In this document: positions 33,160 through 38,576 of the stretch, in pieces
Layout of the letters: each line of letters opens with the position of its first letter
Numbering within the stretch: the stretch's first letter is position 1
Origin: Magnetaquiglobus sp039908105
Lineage (GTDB): Bacteria; Pseudomonadota; Magnetococcia; Magnetococcales; Magnetaquicoccaceae
Direction of reading: 5' to 3'
NCBI GenBank assembly: GCA_039908105.1
Contig: JAMOBI010000038.1
Location: 1-38,576 of the forward strand
Length of the DNA: 38,576 nucleotides
Program-made: the position numbers and the translations under genes
Notes under the pieces: model-generated
What the model was told of the DNA's origin: nothing
Databases searched by the model: none
What the model saw: the letters and a program-made list of their open reading frames with translations, nothing else

Positions 33160-33268
33160 CAAACCGCGCCCAGTTTTGGATATGTAAACCGCACCTGCTT
33201 TGGGATGCGGTTTAAAGCGAAACTTCCAAACAGTCAAATCAGCTTTGTCGACCCACCAGGATTATTGA
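33160..33268. repeat. Repeat end modules, copy R15 (minimal)
   Basis: Reduced copy between the divergent SDR and argD genes. One end (CAAACCGCGCCC, about 33160) is followed directly by a pair of facing ends (TAAACCGCA...TGCGGTTTA, 33185-33214). Next comes the shared GCGAAACTTCCAA...CACCAGGATTA module (33216-33268). B, D and E modules are absent. Confidence 0.75.
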
Positions 33269-33428
33269 GAGGTGGGCGAAAAATAAAGCCAAAACTGCGC
33301 CCCTGGATCTTGTGTGACCCTTCCGACGGAATCCATTCCTTTTAAAGCGACAGATAGCATCATTTTCCCTCGGTTCGCATCCCAAAATCGTCAAAATGGG
33401 CCATTAGTCGCTTTTTTCATCAGGATCC

Positions 33429-33457
33429 TTGCGACTTCAACGGTAAAAGGCTATAAA
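33429..33457 (+). promoter_or_regulatory. Candidate sigma70 promoter for argD-argF
   Basis: TTGCGA (33429-33434), exactly 17 bases, then TATAAA (33452-33457), 30 bases before the argD ATG. Good matches with optimal spacing make this the best promoter I could see by eye. Confidence 0.55.
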
Positions 33458-33487
33458 AAACGTTTCAAATCAGTATGGAGAGGTTGC

Positions 33488-34660
33488 ATGAACGATCTGA
33501 TGTGCATCATGTCCACCTATGGACGCAATCCCGTGGCATTCACGCGGGGTGAGGGCGTGCGCCTGTGGGACGAAGAGGGCCGGGAATATCTCGACTTTTT
33601 GGCTGGCATCGGGGTCAACAACCTCGGCCATTGTCCGTCCAAAGTCGTTGCCGCCATTCGTGAACAGGCCGGTCGTCTGATCCATACCTCCAATCTCTAC
33701 CGCATCCCCTTGCAGGAGAAACTCGCCCGGCGGTTGACCGATACCTGCTTTGCCGATCAGGCTTTCTTTTGCAACAGCGGCGCCGAGGCCAACGAAGCGG
33801 CCATCAAGCTCACCCGCAAATTCATGCGTGATCACGGTCAACCAAGCCGTTTCGAGATCATCACCGCCATCAACGGCTTCCATGGTCGTACCATGGCCAC
33901 CCTGTCGGCCACTGCGCAAGAAAAAGTGCAACGCGGCTTTGAGCCGCTGGTGCCCGGTTTCCGCTACGTCGCCTTCAACGATCCGTTGGCTGTGGAAAAG
34001 GCCATCAGCCCATATACCGCTGGCATCCTGGTTGAACCGATCCAAGGCGAATCGGGCGTACGTCTGCCGGACGAGGGTTATCTTGAAGCCCTGCGCGCCA
34101 TCGCCGATCAACACGGCCTGCTGCTGATTTTTGATGAGGTGCAGACCGGCATGGGGCGTACCGGAAAGTTCTGGGGCCATCAGTGGAGCACCATCACCCC
34201 GGATATCATGAGCGTGGCCAAAGGTTTGGCCTCCGGCGTACCCATGGGCGCCTGTCTGGCCACCAACCGCGTGGCCGCGTCGTTTACGCCCGGTACCCAT
34301 GCCTCGACCTTTGGTGGCAATCCGTTGGCCTGCGCGGCTGCGCTCGCCACCCTCGAAGTGCTGCTCGATGATGGCGTGCTGGCCGGTGTGCTTGAGCTGG
34401 GCGCCTATCTGCAACAAAAACTCGACGACCTCAAACCCAATCACGTCATGATCCACGCCACGCGCGGTCGCGGCCTGATGGCCGCCGTGGAACTGAAAGG
34501 CGGCACCGAGGAGGTCGCCGCCATGTGCCTGAATCGCGGTCTGCTGTTGAGCTGCCAGATGGGTACCACCTTGCGCATGCTGCCGCCGTTGACCATCTCC
34601 CGCGAAGAAATCGATCAAGGAGTGGCGATTCTCGATAGTGTGCTAAGTGATCTTTTTTAA
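33488..34660 (+). CDS. argD: Acetylornithine aminotransferase
   Basis: PLP enzyme that makes N-acetylornithine, and often also acts in lysine synthesis. 390 residues from the ATG at 33488, which has GGAGAGG just upstream and lies after a good promoter; the frame to 33314 crosses that promoter. Family segments are FLAGIGVNNLGHCP, FFCNSGAEANEAAIKLTRK, NGFHGRTMATLSAT, LIFDEVQTGMGRTG and the PLP lysine in SVAKGLASGVP. The stop shares one base with the argF start (TAATG), so the two are coupled. Succinyl-ornithine specificity cannot be excluded, but the arginine neighbours favour ArgD. Confidence 0.95.
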   Translation: MNDLMCIMSTYGRNPVAFTRGEGVRLWDEEGREYLDFLAGIGVNNLGHCPSKVVAAIREQAGRLIHTSNLYRIPLQEKLARRLTDTCFADQAFFCNSGAEANEAAIKLTRKFMRDHGQPSRFEIITAINGFHGRTMATLSATAQEKVQRGFEPLVPGFRYVAFNDPLAVEKAISPYTAGILVEPIQGESGVRLPDEGYLEALRAIADQHGLLLIFDEVQTGMGRTGKFWGHQWSTITPDIMSVAKGLASGVPMGACLATNRVAASFTPGTHASTFGGNPLACAAALATLEVLLDDGVLAGVLELGAYLQQKLDDLKPNHVMIHATRGRGLMAAVELKGGTEEVAAMCLNRGLLLSCQMGTTLRMLPPLTISREEIDQGVAILDSVLSDLF

Positions 34661-35622
34661 TGGCCACCTCCATGAACACACGCTTAATTTCCAAACGGGA
34701 TCTTCTCACCTTCGACGATTTGACCGCCGAGGAGATCCGTCGTCTGTTCCAGCGTTCCGCCCGCCTCAAGCGCAATCGCGCTGCGGGTCAGGACGTGGCC
34801 ACGCTGCAGGGTCGCACCCTGGGGATGATCTTTGAGAAACCCTCAACCCGTACCCGCGTTTCTTTTGAGACCGGCATGTTCCAGCTGGGTGGTCAGGCGC
34901 TGTTTCTCTCCAGCCAGGATATCCAGCTCGGTCGCGGGGAGGAGGTCTCCGACTCGGCGCGCGTGTTGTCGCGATTCGTTGATATCATCATGGTGCGCAC
35001 CTTTGCCCACAAAAAGGTCGAAACCATGGCCGAATATGCCACCGTACCGGTGATCAACGGCCTGTCGGACGATCATCATCCCTGCCAGGTGCTGGCCGAT
35101 CTCTTCACCTTCGAGGAGCATCGCGGCCCGATTGCAGGCCGTAAGGTGGCCTGGATCGGCGATGGCAACAACATGGCCAACTCCTGGATCCAGGTTGCGG
35201 CCAAGATCGGTTTTGACCTGGTGCTCGCCTGTCCGGCCAACTACGAACCTGAGGCCAATCTGCTCGGCAGATCGCAACGTGCAGCGGCCTCTTCCGGCGG
35301 TTCGATCACCGTGGTGCGTGCCCCTGCCGAGGCTGTGGCCCGGGCTGATCTGGTCTGTACCGATACCTGGACCTCGATGGGTCAGGAGGCGGAGCGGCAA
35401 CGCCGGCTGCGCGCCTTTGCCGGCTACTGTGTGGACGAGGCGTTGATGCGCGAGGCCAGGCCCGATGCCCTCTTCATGCACTGTCTGCCGGCCCATCGCG
35501 GCGAGGAGGTCTCCTCCGGCGTGCTCGATGGTCCCCAATCCGTGATCTGGGATGAAGCGGAGAATCGTCTGCATGTCCAAAAGGCCATTCTCGAATGGTT
35601 GATGGGCGTAGATATTCATTGA
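34660..35622 (+). CDS. argF: Ornithine carbamoyltransferase
   Basis: Converts ornithine and carbamoyl phosphate to citrulline. 320 residues. The carbamoyl-phosphate loop is EKPSTRTRVSFETG, HPCQVLADLFTFEEH is present, IGDGNNMANSW begins the ornithine-binding half, and the ornithine-specific FMHCLPAHRGEEV is intact. The start overlaps the argD stop by one base. The TGA stop is also the first triplet of repeat R16 (TGAACCGCACCC). In the same operon as argD. Confidence 0.96.
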   Translation: MATSMNTRLISKRDLLTFDDLTAEEIRRLFQRSARLKRNRAAGQDVATLQGRTLGMIFEKPSTRTRVSFETGMFQLGGQALFLSSQDIQLGRGEEVSDSARVLSRFVDIIMVRTFAHKKVETMAEYATVPVINGLSDDHHPCQVLADLFTFEEHRGPIAGRKVAWIGDGNNMANSWIQVAAKIGFDLVLACPANYEPEANLLGRSQRAAASSGGSITVVRAPAEAVARADLVCTDTWTSMGQEAERQRRLRAFAGYCVDEALMREARPDALFMHCLPAHRGEEVSSGVLDGPQSVIWDEAENRLHVQKAILEWLMGVDIH

Positions 35623-35795
35623 ACCGCACCCAGCTTGAGATGTGTAGCTTAAACCGCACCTGCTTTGGGAGGCGTAGTTTTTTGCAAGGCTGCGTGCAAG
35701 ATGTGAGCGTCGTTTCCAAAAAGCGGAAACGACTTGCGCATAATGCGCACGACCTTTAGAAAATTACCCATCTCAAGAGGGTTGCGGTATGATAT
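35620..35795. repeat. Modular hairpin repeat, copy R16 (truncated)
   Basis: Begins with the argF stop codon (TGAACCGCACCC). A second end TAAACCGCACC follows at about 35651. The E hairpin left arm GTGAGCGTCGTTTCC (35703-35717) has only nine bases of its partner (35725-35733) before the copy breaks off. The D and B modules are missing. Degenerate end GGTTGCGGTATGAT. Confidence 0.83.
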
Positions 35796-35816
35796 TTCAA
35801 AGGCCAAGCCTTTGAA
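35796..35816. promoter_or_regulatory. Inverted repeat upstream of argG
   Basis: TTCAAAGGC-CAA-GCCTTTGAA, a perfect 9-bp inverted repeat 37 bases before the argG ATG. It could be an operator or a leader hairpin. It does not resemble an E. coli ARG box closely and is outside the repeat family. Confidence 0.35.
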
Positions 35817-35852
35817 TTCCATAAAGTCAAGTTCGTCTCGAAGGTGAATCGC

Positions 35853-37073
35853 ATGTCCAAATCCGTCAAAAAAGTGGTTCTGGCCTACTCCGGTGGACTG
35901 GATACCTCCATCATCCTCAAATGGCTCCAGGAGCACTATCAGTGCGAAGTGGTGGCCTTTTGCGCCGATCTCGGCCAGGGCGAGGAGCTGGAACCGGCCC
36001 GTCAGAAGGCCATGAACCTTGGCGTTCATGAAATCTACATTGATGACTTGAAAGAGGAGTTCGTGCGCGACTTCGTCTTTCCGATGTATCGCGCCAATGC
36101 GCTCTACGAGGGGGTGTATCACCTCGGCACCTCGATCGCCCGTCCTTTGATCGCCAAACGTCAGATCGAAATCGCCACCCAGTGCGGTGCGGAAGCGGTT
36201 TCGCACGGCGCCACCGGCAAAGGGAACGATCAGGTGCGATTTGAATTGGCCTATTACGCCTTGCGTCCCGGCATCCGGGTGATCGCGCCGTGGCGTGAGT
36301 GGGATTTGACCTCGCGCGAGAAGCTTTTGGCCTATGCCGATGCCAACGGCATTCCGGTGGCGCGCGACAAACGCGGCGATGTCCCCTACTCCATGGATCG
36401 CAATCTGTTGCACCTCTCCTTTGAAGGCAAGGTGCTGGAGGATCCCTGGAAGGAGCCGGAAGAGGAGATGTTTCTTTTATCCGTTTCCCCTGAAAAAGCT
36501 CCGGATAAACCGACCTATATCGAAATCAGCTTTGAGCAGGGCAATCCGGTGGCCATCGATGGCGAGCGGCTTTCGCCTGCCAATCTGCTGGCCCGTCTGA
36601 ATGCCCTGGGGGGCGCCAACGGCATTGGTCGGGTCGATCTGGTGGAGAACCGTTATGTCGGCATGAAGTCGCGCGGTGTTTATGAAACCCCAGGCGGTAC
36701 CATTCTCGGTGTCGCTCATCGCGCCATGGAGTCGTTGACGCTCGATCGCGAGGCAGCCCACCTCAAGGATGAACTGGGTCCGCGTTATGCCTCGCTGGTT
36801 TACAACGGCTATTGGTTCTCGCCGGAACGGTTGATGCTCCAATCCCTGGTCGATACGTCGCAGACCTACGTCACCGGTGTGGTGCGTCTGAAGCTCTACA
36901 AGGGGAATGTGATCGTCACGGGTCGCAAGTCCGATCAGTCGCTCTTTGATCCGGTGGTGGCCACCTTCGAGGACGATCATGGTGCTTATGATCAGACCGA
37001 TGCCAGCGGCTTCATCAAATTGAACGCCTTGCGGATGCGCATCGCCGCCCTGGTGCGACAGGGGAAATCATGA
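35853..37073 (+). CDS. argG: Argininosuccinate synthase
   Basis: ATP-dependent joining of citrulline and aspartate. 406 residues from the ATG at 35853, with AAGG about 10 bases before; an in-frame GTG at 35844 lies too close to that site. The N-terminal PP-loop AYSGGLDTSIILKWL is diagnostic. It is followed by SHGATGKGNDQVRFEL, the SMDRNLLHLSFEGKVLEDPW segment, and KSRGVYETPGGTIL near the C-terminus. It overlaps argH by ATGA. It is separated from argF by repeat R16, so it may have its own promoter. Confidence 0.97.
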   Translation: MSKSVKKVVLAYSGGLDTSIILKWLQEHYQCEVVAFCADLGQGEELEPARQKAMNLGVHEIYIDDLKEEFVRDFVFPMYRANALYEGVYHLGTSIARPLIAKRQIEIATQCGAEAVSHGATGKGNDQVRFELAYYALRPGIRVIAPWREWDLTSREKLLAYADANGIPVARDKRGDVPYSMDRNLLHLSFEGKVLEDPWKEPEEEMFLLSVSPEKAPDKPTYIEISFEQGNPVAIDGERLSPANLLARLNALGGANGIGRVDLVENRYVGMKSRGVYETPGGTILGVAHRAMESLTLDREAAHLKDELGPRYASLVYNGYWFSPERLMLQSLVDTSQTYVTGVVRLKLYKGNVIVTGRKSDQSLFDPVVATFEDDHGAYDQTDASGFIKLNALRMRIAALVRQGKS

Positions 37074-38452
37074 GCAAGAGCAAGCCATGGGGTGGGCGTT
37101 TTTCGCAGCCCACGGATGCCTTCATGGAGTCCTTTTCAGCCTCGATCCACTACGATTCACGGCTGTTCCGTCAGGACATCCAGGGCTCCATGACCCATTG
37201 CCGCATGCTGGCGCGACAGGGGATCCTCGCCGAATCCGAGGCGGATCTGATCGTCGAGGGGCTGGCGCGCGTCAAGGTGGAGATCGAGGAGGGGCGGCTG
37301 CCGTTTCGCGACGATCAGGAGGATATCCACATGCATGTGGAGAATCGCCTGCGGGAGTTGATCGGTCCAGTGGCCGGCAAGCTGCACACCGCGCGTTCGC
37401 GCAACGATCAGGTGGCCACGGATCTGCGTTTGTGGTTGCGTGAGGAGGTGGATGCGATTCGCGAGGCATTGCGCAGTCTGCAACGGATCCTGCTCACCCT
37501 GGCCGAAACCCACGTAGAGACGGTCATGCCGGGTTTCACTCACCTGCAAAACGCTCAACCGGTCAGTTTCGGTCATCATTTGATGGCCTACTTCGAGATG
37601 CTTGATCGCGACCGGCAACGATTTTCCGAGGCACGCAAACGGATCAATCAACTGCCTCTGGGTTCCGCTGCCCTGGCCGGCACCCCCTTCCCGATCGATC
37701 GGGAGTGGGTGGCCAAGGAGTTGGGATTTGACGGGATCTGTCACAACTCCATGGATGCGGTATCGGATCGGGATTTCGTGATCGAGACCGCAGCGGCCTG
37801 TGCGCTGGTGATGATGCATTTGTCGCGTTTTTCCGAGGAGTTGATTTTTTGGTCCTCACCGGCCTTCGGTTTTGTGGAGCTCTCCGATGCCTTTGCCACC
37901 GGATCGAGCATCATGCCGCAGAAGAAGAATCCGGATGCCCCGGAGTTGGTGCGCGGCAAAAGCGGACGGGTGACGGGTCATCTGATGGGTCTGTTGACCA
38001 TGATGAAGGGGTTGCCGCTCGCCTACAACCGCGACATGCAGGAGGACAAGGAGGCGATCTTCGACATCATCGAGACCGTGCGCGGCTGTTTGAAGGTGTT
38101 TTCCGGCATGTTGGCCGAAATTCGCGTGCATCGGAGTGCCATGGCCGCAGCGGCCAAGGTGGGGTTCACCACCGCGACCGATCTGGCCGATTATCTGGTG
38201 CGGCAGGGGATTCCGTTCCGCAAGGCGCACGAGATTTCCGGTCGACTGGTGAAAACGTGCGTGGAGTCGGGTCGTTCGTTGGAGCAGCTCTCTTTGGCCG
38301 AGATGCAGGCTGCAGATGCGCGTATTGGTGCGGACGTGGTCGAGGTGTTGGCCGTGACCGCTTCGGTCAATGCGCGCAAGGTGGTGGGTGGTACGGCATT
38401 TGTCACGGTGCGGGCGGCCATCGAGGCGGCGCGGAGTCGTTTGAGCGGGTAA
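37070..38452 (+). CDS. argH: Argininosuccinate lyase
   Basis: Splits argininosuccinate to arginine and fumarate, the last step of the pathway. 460 residues, typical for the fumarase/aspartase superfamily. Segments include SKPWGGRFSQPTDAFMESF at the start, GKLHTARSRNDQVATDLRL, the catalytic-histidine region THLQNAQPVSFGHHLMAY, and the signature GSSIMPQKKNPD. Overlaps argG by four bases, so expression is coupled. The TAA stop adjoins repeat R17. Confidence 0.97.
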   Translation: MSKSKPWGGRFSQPTDAFMESFSASIHYDSRLFRQDIQGSMTHCRMLARQGILAESEADLIVEGLARVKVEIEEGRLPFRDDQEDIHMHVENRLRELIGPVAGKLHTARSRNDQVATDLRLWLREEVDAIREALRSLQRILLTLAETHVETVMPGFTHLQNAQPVSFGHHLMAYFEMLDRDRQRFSEARKRINQLPLGSAALAGTPFPIDREWVAKELGFDGICHNSMDAVSDRDFVIETAAACALVMMHLSRFSEELIFWSSPAFGFVELSDAFATGSSIMPQKKNPDAPELVRGKSGRVTGHLMGLLTMMKGLPLAYNRDMQEDKEAIFDIIETVRGCLKVFSGMLAEIRVHRSAMAAAAKVGFTTATDLADYLVRQGIPFRKAHEISGRLVKTCVESGRSLEQLSLAEMQAADARIGADVVEVLAVTASVNARKVVGGTAFVTVRAAIEAARSRLSG

Positions 38453-38576
38453 GATGATTTTACTGGTAAAAAAAAGAGAGGGTCTGGGAGATTCATCTCC
38501 CAGGGTTTTGCTTTTGACTTTAGCGCGCTCTTATAAGAAGCATTTTTCGCGTCTTTTGCGAAAAATGCGCCGCGCG
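38450..38576. repeat. Modular hairpin repeat, copy R17 (truncated by window end)
   Basis: Starts at the argH stop codon. B hairpin CTGGGAGAT-TC-ATCTCCCAG is at about 38484-38503. The D hairpin GCATTTTTCGC-GTCTTTT-GCGAAAAATGC is at about 38539-38567. The window ends inside the ATGCGCCGCGCG segment that also opens the window at position 1. Confidence 0.88.

Noticed and set aside
1..38576. CRISPR array
   Set aside because: The repeats are long, modular, dispersed and in both orientations, with no regular spacers and no cas genes.
1..38576. tRNA or rRNA genes
   Set aside because: I looked for cloverleaf-like and rRNA-like segments in the gaps and saw only the hairpin repeats.

Overview
The window reads as ordinary chromosome from an Alphaproteobacterium in the broad sense. 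I see no phage, plasmid or IS genes. Supporting this are a full cytochrome bc1 operon, an ETF:ubiquinone oxidoreductase, a plant/alphaproteobacterial-type glutamate-cysteine ligase, and the close occurrence of hemE, aroE and dnaQ. That gene set surrounds the chromosome origin in Caulobacter and Rhizobiales. A magnetococcus-like lineage is possible, but I cannot prove it from sequence alone.

Layout: 1-2.5 kb holds hemG and dnaQ, translationally coupled. 2.75-5.9 kb holds a small Trp-rich protein divergent from petABC, which ends in a good terminator. 6.2-8.6 kb holds gshA and argB on the minus strand. 8.8-10.6 kb holds an SH3/coiled-coil membrane protein and an NAD-sugar epimerase. 10.7-14.4 kb is a minus-strand run of Nif3-like protein, ETF-QO and aroE. 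14.4-15.6 kb holds an unrecognised 372-residue protein. 15.8-16.1 kb is an AT-rich gap with DnaA-box-like sites, a candidate oriC. 16.3-19.2 kb holds hemE and hemN. 19.5-21.5 kb holds an EF-G-like gene whose P-loop region is missing. 21.6-23.4 kb holds an ATPase/DUF4276 TOPRIM pair, and 23.4-23.7 kb a broken higA. 23.9-27.9 kb is a pyrimidine cluster, pyrR-B-C-K. 28.2-29.8 kb holds prmC and a PII-like protein. 30.2-32.1 kb holds an RloA/RloB-like pair. 32.3-33.1 kb holds an SDR. 33.5-38.5 kb is the arginine cluster argD-F-G-H.

The genes cover late heme synthesis (hemE, hemN, hemG), respiration (bc1, ETF-QO), ornithine-to-arginine conversion (argB, D, F, G, H), the first half of UMP synthesis with its regulator, glutathione synthesis and translation. 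Two ATPase/TOPRIM pairs look like accessory defence-type modules.

The most unusual property is a dense family of modular hairpin repeats. About 17 copies in 38.6 kb fill most intergenic gaps almost edge to edge, supply or overlap the stop codons of several genes, and abut start codons. They carry a 15-bp-stem/7-nt-loop hairpin whose arms differ between copies but stay complementary. Both ends of the window lie in this repeat.
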